A stretch of 64,000 nucleotides of DNA, from positions 1 to 64,000 of the forward strand of contig JAFTCC010000062.1 in assembly GCA_017454915.1 (NCBI GenBank), in the 5' to 3' direction. Within the stretch, counting starts at the first letter, position 1. Every line of letters begins with the position of its first letter. This document shows positions 21,801 through 27,852 of the stretch, piece by piece. This stretch comes from Paludibacteraceae bacterium. Lineage in GTDB: Bacteria > Bacteroidota > Bacteroidia > Bacteroidales > Paludibacteraceae. Position numbers and translations under genes: made by a program. The notes beneath the pieces are model-generated. The model was not told the origin of the DNA. It made no database searches and saw nothing but the letters and a program-made list of their open reading frames with translations.

Positions 21801-23007
21801 TGGCGGCGGTGTTGGCCTTTGTCCATGCCGTTGCCCAGTCGCCCTGATAGATGAGCGTGGTGCCGTCGGCGGCTATGACCTTGGCGTCGTCGGTGGCTTC
21901 CGCCTCGGCCTCACCGGTAACGGTAACTGTCGATACCAAACCGCCAACTGAGGTAACGGTCAGTTCCTCAATGGTGGTGCCGGCAGCGTTGTTGGGGTTG
22001 AATGAGTAGCTGACCACAACTTTACAGGTTCCTGCGGAGAAGTCCGGCGTAACGGTATAGCCCGTGACGGAGAATGCTCCCGCGCCGCTGGTGTGGGTGA
22101 ATGCTGGTGTTGTGGGGAAGTCGTCCTCTGCGCCATAGTTGAAGTTGAACTCCGCCGTGCCGGTCTTGGTGGCGTCGTTGGTTGTGGTGAACACGTCAGT
22201 AGCCGTGCCGCCGACATATTCAAGTGCCGGGAAGCTGGCATTGACGGTGCAAGTTTTTGTGCCTCCGCCTGTGCCCTTCGAGGCGAGCGTTATTGTGGTG
22301 GAGTAACTGCGGTTTGCCGCACCATAAGAGCCGCCTCCGTTGAAATTGCCGGTAGCGACAACGTCGGTGCCGTCCATGCTCCAGTTGGTGAGGGTGAAGC
22401 CGTTAGCAGTAGTGTTCTTTGCCGGCGTTGCGTTAAGGTCGGTGGCAAGCGCCTTAAGATATTGTGTGGTGAACCTGACGGTGAACGGATAATCCTCGCT
22501 CGGATTAGTGGGCGTGAGGTTAATAACGGTGTTGTCAACCCCCGTAACACCTACCGGCACGAAAGTGGCAGTGGCAGTGTATGCTTTCGTGCCATTGGCG
22601 GAGGTTGAAGCGTTAAGCGCGACACTATTTGCTGCTCCACTTGTGATTGAGCCATAAACTTTTGTTATGTCTCCAGTGAGTTGAGCATTGTAACCGTCAT
22701 TGATGTCAATCCAATAATAAAAGGTTCTGCTTCCGCCTGATGTGGTTGTGGCGTCACTCGTGACAACCGTACCGGGATTAGCCGCTGGCTTGGTGCTGGT
22801 TTTTGCCACGTACACCGAGCCGGCGCCAGTGGGTTTGTTGTTGGCTTCGCTGATTTTCAAGCTCGCGTAGTAGTTAGAGCTCAACGACCACGCATCACTA
22901 ATGCCCAGCCCAAGCATCAACAGTATGGAAACCATGAATTTCCACGCTCTAAATCCACGCACGTTCAACCTCGTTGGATTGATACCGTTTTTAACAACAT
23001 CTTTCAT
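12880..23007 (-). CDS. Giant T9SS-secreted beta-helix / InlB-repeat surface protein
   Basis: This 3375-residue protein is probably an adhesin or cell-surface scaffold. The N-terminus has an extended basic region, then a hydrophobic signal (FMVSILLMLGLGISDAWS, residues ~29-46). Residues ~400-1290 carry about 17 copies, counted by eye, of an (A/V/C)YG(I/V)-type turn in segments like TINGGxxTA, consistent with a right-handed beta helix. Residues ~1890-2770 hold tandem InlB B-repeat/Flg_new modules with GYTFGGWF...NLYAxWT. The last ~70 residues form a T9SS sorting domain (INCYNSLGQL ... GVYILRSADKVEKIVVK). It is the first gene of operon A, with a 172-nt leader and a strong promoter. Calling the N-terminal region a beta helix is inference from pattern only. 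Confidence 0.8.
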   Translation of the reverse strand: MKDVVKNGINPTRLNVRGFRAWKFMVSILLMLGLGISDAWSLSSNYYASLKISEANNKPTGAGSVYVAKTSTKPAANPGTVVTSDATTTSGGSRTFYYWIDINDGYNAQLTGDITKVYGSITSGAANSVALNASTSANGTKAYTATATFVPVGVTGVDNTVINLTPTNPSEDYPFTVRFTTQYLKALATDLNATPAKNTTANGFTLTNWSMDGTDVVATGNFNGGGSYGAANRSYSTTITLASKGTGGGTKTCTVNASFPALEYVGGTATDVFTTTNDATKTGTAEFNFNYGAEDDFPTTPAFTHTSGAGAFSVTGYTVTPDFSAGTCKVVVSYSFNPNNAAGTTIEELTVTSVGGLVSTVTVTGEAEAEATDDAKVIAADGTTLIYQGDWATAWTKANTAANAGCTLQVLRDITGGSLNANQTVTNTFTLDLNGKVLTATYNGSIIYINKSGKTLTIKDSKTGGTVKNLNGSYSGTAYCVNLTAGNLILESGTLYASNVKSSYGSCGILQKAATTITINGGKVEAYGHTNTFGIDQQSNKNNTTTLTINGGEVTAEGNVTVYGIRAYGKVNINAGTINSTATTGRYAYGIRMLASSNATAASCYYGTLTMKGGTLNVNNLKDANGTYDAYGIYFDVANTAMGTATATDGSHANKAAGTGTIENATINVNTLGRYAYGIIAYGSYQSKNNSYSVIKIKNTKIDVTAKYYYAYGVYATGGVNGTHGAIYFARMELTDCEVNATATTYTTAYGIYAASSAATVYQNVQPNYYGEYAGGATVTINSGKYTATTGTTNAYAACSTTRSKTTFDSETNVAGECKLGGNAEGYATLIIKGGEFIATSGTTTARAVSSGGNTTITGGTFTANATTTTAYGIYAVAGTLNVTAAEISAEANSTAMGIVLDCGTNAYTAFPYFANATLKNLTVTATTRTGAEADAVSIWNNRRQLTAATLKSDSTSNKWSATAYQQYSDIYQYGEYAVSPKCVINGGTYTAKSATSTAYGVRLNGPAITTDANEDGTVAHSYGELSITNAEIHAQTNGTTTCYGVFTGGPTTITNSEITAEAKTTTCSGVFIEAGKTTISGSTITASGTETVRGIFVNARLAAVNSNQNVNTEYAGVAGFECIGELEATNNTVTATATAGNTAYGIYVNAVKAAYTSGPFTGDHAIAGTATINSGYYTATATGTTAYALGMAAQMTQGSVVARPVITVNNGKFWGKATGGTDGCVHGNAQMNYVVLGGGFYNVNTNLSKYVEEGKNINDVLSGTPEYTEGYRYTIGSGISGAVVCRVYQGTTEIGAYKTLKEALQFVNANQGTAYSIVMVGNHTLPKGNYILPEKATLVVPESLTRKAAMGTRPTREAVSTPAPVQFLMLTFDKGVNMTVYGTIETTAMQNAANGGSAITGAPHGNYGRLHLVAGSKITLESGSNLNCWGYTTGKGEITAMSGSTVREGFQLGYWRGGSATSDMLSNKSTWHAFPVTDYFIQNVEAPILFRPGSTLYGYSGVNVSIIGVQQANDIKLVGTSGAMFLMDQADASADTWVKKEYDPATDRGIWTVNSGAKLGQFSFSLAGQTVNSADYYLPVSNNMTINLNEGEFTVTQDALLIPGAQINISKLGKLTVSSGKRLFVMDNEDWPGFYKTDNTTFSRWYYHATYSPSWTTNPRATQYPPTTTPLPDAEIFVHGTTEGQYYTTEHGANIHSTNEDAGVVRFIAAAGAPTSIQHVVNTECDRRTLNFTTAQLKNEDTTNPYTPTTGTVAGDAYTYMDYQWVNVKENGCLLTRTDGTGTHDLAHPSDVVAVKPNTDDNAYHSEDGTRQFVYADKSVNTAGCTWWEAEKVTSGDYAGDYMANQEQFDNYGGYYTWDASSGYWKPRTVTVTWKNYDGTALATYTNVIYNTSPRYTGVSPKVPANTSTATYAWTGWDGPTGHFYDKNETLPPALGDSVYTAHIQETKYEYLITFTDESNKVLYSAMFEAGTTPECPAEYLVKAPTASQEFSTPVTWYPTITAVTGAATYKATFTASPRKYTITFVDYDMSFLADTLINYNDVAAYPNNAEEPYRESTDAYSYDWIGWTKTLAAVTKDVTYVAKYKQTTIKYKVIFKSDCWGQNDGDPDCVEQIHKTTDYALGANPTAPANPARPATAQYTYTFSHWTPAIAAVEVGGATYTAVYTKTPRTYNITYKDKDNKTFTGTHGANYPTTHTYGTATNLVDPTKTGYTFEGWYSVADCSSGKITKVAADIAAAYTVYANWTPNTNTAYTVKHYKQLLDGTYSDTPDDTDNLTGTTATTVTPDRKTYTGFSSPTAQTKTILADGSLVIEYKYPRLSYVLKWALNGGKVTVAGTGAAVDATGSPYSNVKYDDVITTPTVERTGYTFNGWEPTPAAKMPAEAATYTAQWTANTYNINYYDENGVAFTGTHGENHPTTHTYGTATALVTPEREGYTFGGWFTVSDCTSGKVTSLAATGYTDDINLYAMWTPKTYNIAYRNKDNATFTGTHAEGYPTTHTYGVATPLDSPTRTGYTFGGWFISEDCTGTALTTLGATDYTAAITLYALWTPITYNITYYDQNGAAFSGTHGENHPTTHTYGTLTTLVNPTREGYTFGGWFTVSDCTSGKVTSLAATGYTDDINLYAKWTVNNYKLTWNWDGGTTTSTTHTAAGNVAYGTTLVYPDASTMNKTGYTFTGWSVDNQTMPAEPLTITAQWTINKYTITFVDGDGNTLYNPAAADNKWEYGSTPYYNGTEPTKTTTDEYTYAFNNTWSPAIANVTEDATYTAGFTATSRQMGEVLDVVDWTSSYVLLNMNGYSSPASKADWKVKYNGTTYTKANRDDKSVNAGDRTMKIAVSGLEPDQKIVISATDKNDNLESYHTYTVPHIYNASATLGATNEESVVYVHKGATLTVEDDAAVKEIYVAAGAELKINAGVTLTVNKLVLRTEAFASAVLTDNGTLNCTNLFYSRIVANKEAAYQIGFPFNVDLTKTTFSNGKNATHGSHYALMEYDSQARAENGLGGNWNAVTGTTMSKNKGYVIISTSAYYYEIMFPVKASDYASRATDNAEVSLTNYSGTAKSYDQGWNFIAQPYTNVYSTTVSSEPDEVIKISVLSSDNETYYQMPLENMKPASPFYYQTTDGEKALVFKNGSLSRRAQSNEDNNSVKTQWIRLWYGTQNEMAQGLSNETCDQTSIYLHPTKYSPEYERGYDVIKMSKTASIPRIYSSLECGDLAFAAVPDQMAEQAIPITVYNPASGTMNFKLDDSHSMDRLDHVYLIDTQSGSQTDLLFNDYQYQANAGTLSGRFLLKTVINHYAQPTDLEPVTEQKWAAHSANRTIIIEGIRNKDINCYNSLGQLINVVKASDATRAEFRVGVDGVYILRSADKVEKIVVK
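15121..15820. repeat. Near-identical InlB-repeat DNA modules inside the giant gene
   Basis: The segment starting near 15121 and the one near 15594 are highly similar over about 180 bp. A more diverged copy lies between them. They encode InlB-type modules sharing GREGYTFGGWFTVSDCTSGK-like sequence (given here as a pattern). Such recent duplicates can recombine, so the module count may vary between strains and is prone to collapse in short-read assembly. Confidence 0.75.
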
Positions 23008-23216
23008 TTTTTATATCTTAAATTACGTTATTATCTTGTTATTTTAGTTGTTGTTGCGGACACACATAGACATTCCCGCCGTCACAAGAGTTGTTTGCTC
23101 TAAAGTGATGGCAGAAACGATTGTCTGATAATCAGTGATATACACTTTTCTTTGCACTGACTGATTAGGTGTAGGTTATCGTTTGCAAAGTTAGTGTAAT
23201 TTTATGAAACGCCAAA
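23008..23216 (-). promoter_or_regulatory. Operon A promoter and ~172-nt leader
   Basis: On the minus strand TTTG (23213-23216), 19 bp, TAACTTTG (23186-23193) is a perfect consensus promoter. Transcription would begin near 23180, leaving about 172 nt before the giant gene. The leader holds the 11-mer CCTAATCAGTC (minus strand, 23159-23169), which is shared in inverted orientation with the operon B leader. Confidence 0.85.
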
Positions 23217-23230
23217 GAAAATGTATCAAT

Positions 23231-24076
23231 TTAGCAACATTTTATAATTTGGCAGTCCGCTGGTTCTCGGCGGTGTTCGTCAATGATGATTTCGTCGCAG
23301 CCTTGGCAGGCGATTTTTCCGGTAGTAGGGTTTTTGATAGATGTGATGGGGCTATGCAGTGTTGCCTGCACGTCGGAGTATTCAAACGCGAGGTCAGCGT
23401 CCGGTCCGAAGGTGCAGTCTTCGAGCACGAGGTTGCGGCAGTAGCATAGGGGTTGCGTGCCGGTGATGTGGCATCTGACGAGGCGCAGGTTGTTGGAATA
23501 CCATCCGAGGTACTCGCCCTTGACTTGCGAATCGAATATGGTGCAGTTCTCGCTCATCCAGAATGCGTCCTTGGTGTCGAGTGTGGAGTCGTGAATTTCA
23601 ATGTTGCGTGTGTATTGGAACGAGTACTTGCCTTGAAGGGCGAGTCTGTTTATCTTAATTTGTGCAGATTTGAAGAACGCGTACTCCGCGTTTTTCAGTA
23701 GTGCAGTGTCAATCACTCCCTCTTTGCAGAACCAGAACGCCTCTGCCCCCTGTTTGACGGTAAGGTTGCTGATAGAGAAGCCGCAAATTTCGCGCAGCGG
23801 CTTAACGCTGTTGATACGGCACTGGTTGAGCTTCAGATTCTTCACGTACCATAGGCTTGCGCGCGAGTCTTTGTCAAAGAGGCAGTCTTCGCACTGGATG
23901 TCTTGCCCTTCCCACAGAATGTACATTCCCCTGAAATGGCACCGTTGTGCATGTATTTGCCGGCACTCTTTGAGTCCGGACTCTCCCTCGTTGATGGTTA
24001 CGGATTGAAGTTGCAGTTCTCGGCTTGCGTAGAGCGGGCGCTCGCCGGCAAAGACTTTCTTATATATATGTGTCAT
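23231..24076 (-). CDS. DUF3737 family beta-helix protein
   Basis: The 281-residue protein matches the DUF3737 family: short strands of about 20 residues such as CHFRGMYILWEGQDIQCEDC, LWYVKNLKLNQCRI and FWMSENCTIFDSQV, forming a right-handed beta helix of stacked polar and Cys/His/aromatic turns. There is no signal peptide, so it is probably cytoplasmic. No enzymatic role is established for the family. Its ATG abuts the TAA of the acyl ligase gene with no gap, so translation is likely coupled and the two proteins may work together. Family confidence is high, function unknown. Confidence 0.8.
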   Translation of the reverse strand: MTHIYKKVFAGERPLYASRELQLQSVTINEGESGLKECRQIHAQRCHFRGMYILWEGQDIQCEDCLFDKDSRASLWYVKNLKLNQCRINSVKPLREICGFSISNLTVKQGAEAFWFCKEGVIDTALLKNAEYAFFKSAQIKINRLALQGKYSFQYTRNIEIHDSTLDTKDAFWMSENCTIFDSQVKGEYLGWYSNNLRLVRCHITGTQPLCYCRNLVLEDCTFGPDADLAFEYSDVQATLHSPITSIKNPTTGKIACQGCDEIIIDEHRREPADCQIIKCC

Positions 24077-25609
24077 TTATTTATAAAGATACCTTTTCAG
24101 TGTTTGTTTTTCGGTTCGCTGCAGGGGTGCGTCGAGGAACTCGACATCGTAAAGTTGTGAGTATAGTGGCAGTTGCGGGTTTATTGTGCGGAGAATATGC
24201 AGGCGCAACGCTTTATTGTCTTGATGTTGTCGAGCATCATTGTTATCCCTCACCAGCAACGCCACGAGTTTGCCGTCGCGGGCGAGGACGATGGACTCCG
24301 CCACTTCGGGCAGGGCGTTGATTTTACTTTCTATGTCCTCGGGGTGAATGTTCTCGCCGTTAGGGAGCACTATGATGTCCTGCTCAAGGCGGCCCTCGAC
24401 GTATAGATAGTTGTCCTCGTCAAGGCGGCCGCGGTCGCCGGTGTGCAGCCAGCCGTCCTTGTCGATCTTCCGAGCCGTGGCCTCGGGGTCTTTGTAGTAA
24501 CCAAGCATGACGTTGTCGCCCTTGACAAGGATTTCGCCGTTGGGGGCAATGCGGGCAGTCATGACAGGACAAACTTTTCCGCAGGATTGTGACTTGTATG
24601 ACGCTGGAACCACTTGACTAATAAGTGCACATGCTTCTGTAACCCCATACCCAATTGTTAAAGGAATATTTAGACCTATTATTTTATTTTCTATATTATT
24701 TGACAGTACTGCCCCTCCAACAACAAAATATTCAATAAAGCGTGAAATGGTTTTTAATAGTTCCAAATGCTTTTCTAACAGAAAATGTTCGACTATTAAT
24801 GGAGGCGCTACAAATTCAAATGGCTTTATAATGTTTATAGATTTTAACAGACATTCCAGAGACAAATTGTTTACATATATGTATATTTCGCAACCTTGGT
24901 TAATGTTAGACAATAATTCACCAATTGTTGACAGTATGTGTGCCATTGATAAATATAGTAGCATTTTTCTATTGTTTGCCTTTCTGTACACAGAACTAAC
25001 AGATGAAATGGTAGCACTCAGATTACTATAACTCAACATCACTCCCTTGGGTGTCCCTGTTGACCCCGATGTGAAACATATCATGGCAAGGTCGTCCATA
25101 GCGCCATGTGGTATGGTGATTGGAAGTGTCGGCTTTTCATCTACTGGCTCGATGCCAGCAATGGTTTCTAATGGCTTTAGGTCGTCCAATAATATCACGT
25201 GCTTCACCTGCGGCATGTTTTGCTGTTTGAGTTGGCTCCACAGGCTGCTGTCGGTGAATAGCGCCACGGCGTCGGAGAAGTTTATCTGCCGCGCGATGTC
25301 CTCAGTCGCCTGCGTGTGCAGCACCGTGACGGCCACGCCTCGGTAGGCGGCTATGGCAAGGTACGCCACCGCCCAGTTAGCGGAGTTGGCGCCGCAGATG
25401 GCGATGTGGTCGCCGGACTTTATGCCAAGAGCATTCATCATCTTGCCGAGACGCAGCATCGCAAGGTACATCTCCCCGTAGGTGTAATGGTTGCCGCGCG
25501 TGGTGTCCTGCGCAGTGCCGTCGGCGGTGAGGTAAAAATCGGTCAGCGCGGGCTGGTCCCAGTTCTCGCTTATCGTGCGAGCCAGCCGGTCAAGATAATG
25601 TTCGGTCAT
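24077..25609 (-). CDS. AMP-dependent acyl (fatty acid-type) synthetase/ligase
   Basis: This ANL-superfamily enzyme activates a carboxylic acid as acyl-AMP and passes it to CoA or a carrier protein. With the start at 25609 (510 residues) the motifs are A3 TSGSTGTPKGV at 180-190, A5 YGVTE at 321-325, A7 TGD, the hinge segment after EGRLEQD, and a C-terminal lysine-rich A10-like end RTEKQTLKR. A longer frame to 25666 adds 19 residues of AT-rich sequence; the ATG at 25609 follows an A-rich leader and starts at the usual domain edge. Codons ~197-317, between A3 and A5, are only about 30% GC while flanking codons are 45-72%: a mosaic gene. Nearby ACP suggests an acyl-ACP product (inferred). Confidence 0.85.
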   Translation of the reverse strand: MTEHYLDRLARTISENWDQPALTDFYLTADGTAQDTTRGNHYTYGEMYLAMLRLGKMMNALGIKSGDHIAICGANSANWAVAYLAIAAYRGVAVTVLHTQATEDIARQINFSDAVALFTDSSLWSQLKQQNMPQVKHVILLDDLKPLETIAGIEPVDEKPTLPITIPHGAMDDLAMICFTSGSTGTPKGVMLSYSNLSATISSVSSVYRKANNRKMLLYLSMAHILSTIGELLSNINQGCEIYIYVNNLSLECLLKSINIIKPFEFVAPPLIVEHFLLEKHLELLKTISRFIEYFVVGGAVLSNNIENKIIGLNIPLTIGYGVTEACALISQVVPASYKSQSCGKVCPVMTARIAPNGEILVKGDNVMLGYYKDPEATARKIDKDGWLHTGDRGRLDEDNYLYVEGRLEQDIIVLPNGENIHPEDIESKINALPEVAESIVLARDGKLVALLVRDNNDARQHQDNKALRLHILRTINPQLPLYSQLYDVEFLDAPLQRTEKQTLKRYLYK

Positions 25610-25699
25610 AGCGGTTGAGATTTTTATTTTTACGGAGTTGAGGGGATATAATTCTTGAAAATTCATGGGAAATTTATGGGCATTTATGTTAAGGACTAA

Positions 25700-25754
25700 A
25701 ACACGAATTATCGCGAATTATCCATTAATTTTCATATAATATTCTATTCGTGTT
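25700..25754. repeat. 9-bp inverted repeat between the ATPase and ligase genes
   Basis: AACACGAAT (25700-25708) and ATTCGTGTT (25746-25754) are perfect complements 37 bp apart. They lie in the AT-rich gap downstream of the ATPase gene and upstream of the ligase. The repeat may be a weak terminator or operator for the ligase. No consensus promoter is visible in this gap. Confidence 0.4.
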
Positions 25755-25787
25755 ATTCGTTCAATTAGTGGTAAAATTGTTTGAAAA

Positions 25788-27212
25788 TCATATAAATAAG
25801 TCGTTTAATGTCAATGTTTTGACAATAGATGCGGAATGTTGGTTCGGCCTTAGCCCGTATGGGGCGATAAATGTGAGGTTTGCTGTCTGGCGGGAGCCGG
25901 TTTCGAAGAGGAAATTCTGCGTCCTGACTTTTAGTTTGTCTGCCTCGTCTTTCTTGATAAGATATGGCTCATGGCCATATTTGATTTCGCAGATGTTGAC
26001 GATTCTGTCCGCGCGGTCAAGTATCAGGTCGATTTGTGACTTGGGTTGCGTCTTTTTGCTGCGCCATGCGTAATACTCCACTGCCATGCCGTTTATGCCA
26101 AGAGCAGTCTTTATCTCCCGTATGTGGTGCATAACAACCTGCTCAAATGCCAGCCCTTGCCATGCCTTCACTGCAGGAGTTTCCACTTTGTGCTCCCAGT
26201 AATTAGGGTTGGTCCTCACCTTGCCCGAAAAATGAAGGTGGAACAGCGAAAACATGTCTGTTAAGGCGTAGAAACACTCGCGTTTGCTGACTTTGGACTT
26301 GTTCCTGACATAATATACACGGATGAAATCGCAGTTGACCAAGTCCTGCAAAATGACCGACATGCGTCCGCTTGTTGTGGCGTTCAACTCCGCCGCTATT
26401 TCGTCGCGTGTCAGCCCCTGTTTATGCTCTGACAGAACCTTGATGATGTTGACGTAGGGCTCCGGCGAGTTGAACAGCGATGAGAACAGCCGCTCAAACT
26501 CCAGTTGCAGCGGGGCATGTTGGGCGAAATATATCCTGTCGATAGCTTGCGCAAAACTTTCGTCTTTTTTCAGCATATTAAGGTAATATGGTATCCCGCC
26601 CAAGGCCATATACGCCTCTACTATCATCTCGCGCTCCCAATGGATGCTTTTGCCCTTCAGGTACTGTTCTGTTTCGGCGAGTGTGAAGGGGCGCAGATAG
26701 ATTTGCGCGGTGAGACGGTTGTGCAGTCCGCCATGGTTGTTAATCAGTTTTTTTATCATCCACGAAGTCGCGCTGCCGCACACGATGAGTTTGACGTTTG
26801 AATGCCTTGATGCCCACGAGTTCCAAAAATGGTCCAGTGCGGCAAGAAAACCTGAACGCGGTGTATCAAAACATGGCAACTCGTCAATGAAAATAATACA
26901 TTTGGATTTTGACGCCACTCTTTCTTTAAGCATATCCTCAAGGTCAAAGAACAGTTCCATCCAGTCGGTGGCAGCCGTGTCGGTTTTCCCGTATTCTTTT
27001 AGCGCATGTCTAAAAACAGTTTTCTGCTCTTCGGCACCGGCATTCAAAGTTCCGGAAACGTAAAATGCAAAACTGTCGTTGAAAAACTCCCTAACGAGAA
27101 ACGTCTTGCCTATCCGCCTCCTGCCATAAATTGCCACGAATTCTGGCTGTGTGGAGTTCATCAGCTCTTTTAGCTGCTGCTGCTCACTCTCTCTGCCAAA
27201 TATTTTAGTCAT
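25788..27212 (-). CDS. AAA-type ATPase with PD-(D/E)XK nuclease-like C-terminus (PF01637/DUF234-like)
   Basis: This ATPase belongs to the archaeal-type ATPase group (PF01637) common in Bacteroidetes and archaea; biological roles are largely unknown. With the start at 27212 (474 residues) the Walker A GRRRIGKT is at 30-37 and Walker B IIFIDE at 106-111. A winged-helix-like segment containing GLTRDEIAAELN follows, and a C-terminal PD-(D/E)XK-like core has Asp395, Glu409 and Lys411 (EIK). The predicted promoter (27236-27266) lies inside the longer reading frame that begins at 27266, which argues for the 27212 ATG. A four-copy palindrome array sits immediately upstream of that promoter. The gene interrupts a set of acyl-chemistry genes and looks like an insertion. 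Confidence 0.85.
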   Translation of the reverse strand: MTKIFGRESEQQQLKELMNSTQPEFVAIYGRRRIGKTFLVREFFNDSFAFYVSGTLNAGAEEQKTVFRHALKEYGKTDTAATDWMELFFDLEDMLKERVASKSKCIIFIDELPCFDTPRSGFLAALDHFWNSWASRHSNVKLIVCGSATSWMIKKLINNHGGLHNRLTAQIYLRPFTLAETEQYLKGKSIHWEREMIVEAYMALGGIPYYLNMLKKDESFAQAIDRIYFAQHAPLQLEFERLFSSLFNSPEPYVNIIKVLSEHKQGLTRDEIAAELNATTSGRMSVILQDLVNCDFIRVYYVRNKSKVSKRECFYALTDMFSLFHLHFSGKVRTNPNYWEHKVETPAVKAWQGLAFEQVVMHHIREIKTALGINGMAVEYYAWRSKKTQPKSQIDLILDRADRIVNICEIKYGHEPYLIKKDEADKLKVRTQNFLFETGSRQTANLTFIAPYGLRPNQHSASIVKTLTLNDLFI

Positions 27213-27235
27213 AATATGGGCTTTTTTTTCGATGA

Positions 27236-27266
27236 CAAAGTTATGATTTTTTTTTCTATTATGCAA
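27236..27266 (-). promoter_or_regulatory. ATPase promoter
   Basis: On the minus strand TTG (27264-27266), 20 bp, TAACTTTG (27236-27243). The expected start point is near 27230, leaving about 18 nt before the ATG at 27212. Confidence 0.75.
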
Positions 27267-27273
27267 GCAAAAG

Positions 27274-27467
27274 TTTCCAAAAGTCGTGTTTTTATCCTAC
27301 TTTTGGAAAGTTTTCATGGTTAAGGCGTTCCAAAAGTCGTGTTTTTGTCCTACTTTTGGAAATGTTTGATGGCGAAGATGTTCCAAAAGTCGTGTTTTTA
27401 TACTACTTTTGGAAAGGTTTGTGGGCGAAGTCGTTCCAAAAGTCGTATTTTCCTCCTACATTTGGAA
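27274..27467. repeat. Array 1: four palindromes with an exact 53-bp period
   Basis: Four 34-bp units start at 27275, 27328, 27381 and 27434, each exactly 53 bp apart. Each has 10-bp arms TTCCAAAAGT / ACTTTTGGAA (one mismatch in the fourth; 11 bp in the first) around a 14-nt T-rich centre such as CGTGTTTTTATCCT. The 19-bp spacers are related to one another, with a pattern near GTTTGATGGCGAAG. The array begins 8 bp upstream of the -33 element of the ATPase promoter. It contains no reading frame and fills the gap between the ATPase and ACP genes. Confidence 0.93.
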
Positions 27468-27545
27468 CCGTTTGAGGATTTTGCAAAATGAATTATGCAA
27501 AATGCATAAAATTGTGGAAATTGCCGCTAAAGGTTTGGTATTGGG

Positions 27546-27791
27546 CTATTTACATCCATTTCTTTCTATGTAGTCATAGAGATCTTGGAGTGTTACGATG
27601 GCTTTAAGTTCCGGCAGGAGTATGTCACAGCCGAACGTTTTTTGGATATAGTCGGCAGTGGCCGCAGTGTCCACGCTACTCAATCCCAAGTCGCGGCGCA
27701 GTTCGGTGTCCGGCTCAAGCGTGGCGTATTCAATGCGCAGTTCTTTAAGCAAAAAACTATTGGTAAGTGAAATGATGTCTTGTTTAGTCAT
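27546..27791 (-). CDS. Acyl carrier protein
   Basis: The 81-residue acidic helical protein carries acyl groups on a phosphopantetheine arm. The attachment motif is DLGLSSVD at residues 34-41, with Ser39 at the expected position; the usual Asp before it is Ser38. Length and composition are normal for a free-standing ACP. It has its own promoter and is flanked on both sides by palindrome arrays. It sits between a PsiD-like decarboxylase and, beyond the ATPase, an acyl-AMP ligase. This suggests a dedicated carrier for a specialised acyl product, not the main fatty-acid ACP (inferred). Confidence 0.9.
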   Translation of the reverse strand: MTKQDIISLTNSFLLKELRIEYATLEPDTELRRDLGLSSVDTAATADYIQKTFGCDILLPELKAIVTLQDLYDYIERNGCK

Positions 27792-27813
27792 GACTCTTTT
27801 TGTTTTAGCATTA

Positions 27814-27845
27814 CAAAGTTATGCTTTTTTTGGGTGGATTACAAA
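27814..27845 (-). promoter_or_regulatory. ACP gene promoter
   Basis: On the minus strand TTTG/TTG at 27842-27845, about 20 bp, TAACTTTG at 27814-27821. It predicts a leader of about 17 nt. Array 2 begins about 9 bp upstream of the -33 element. Confidence 0.75.
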
Positions 27846-27852
27846 CAAAACT

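Noticed and set aside
14047-22608. Many plus-strand frames of 80-180 codons under the giant gene
   Set aside because: They arise from the low-complexity Thr/Ala/Gly-rich coding sequence read on the other strand and lack starts, promoters and domains.
27213-27266. Longer N-terminus for the AAA ATPase (start at 27266)
   Set aside because: The predicted promoter lies inside it and the added residues are Lys/His/Asn-rich with no domain similarity.
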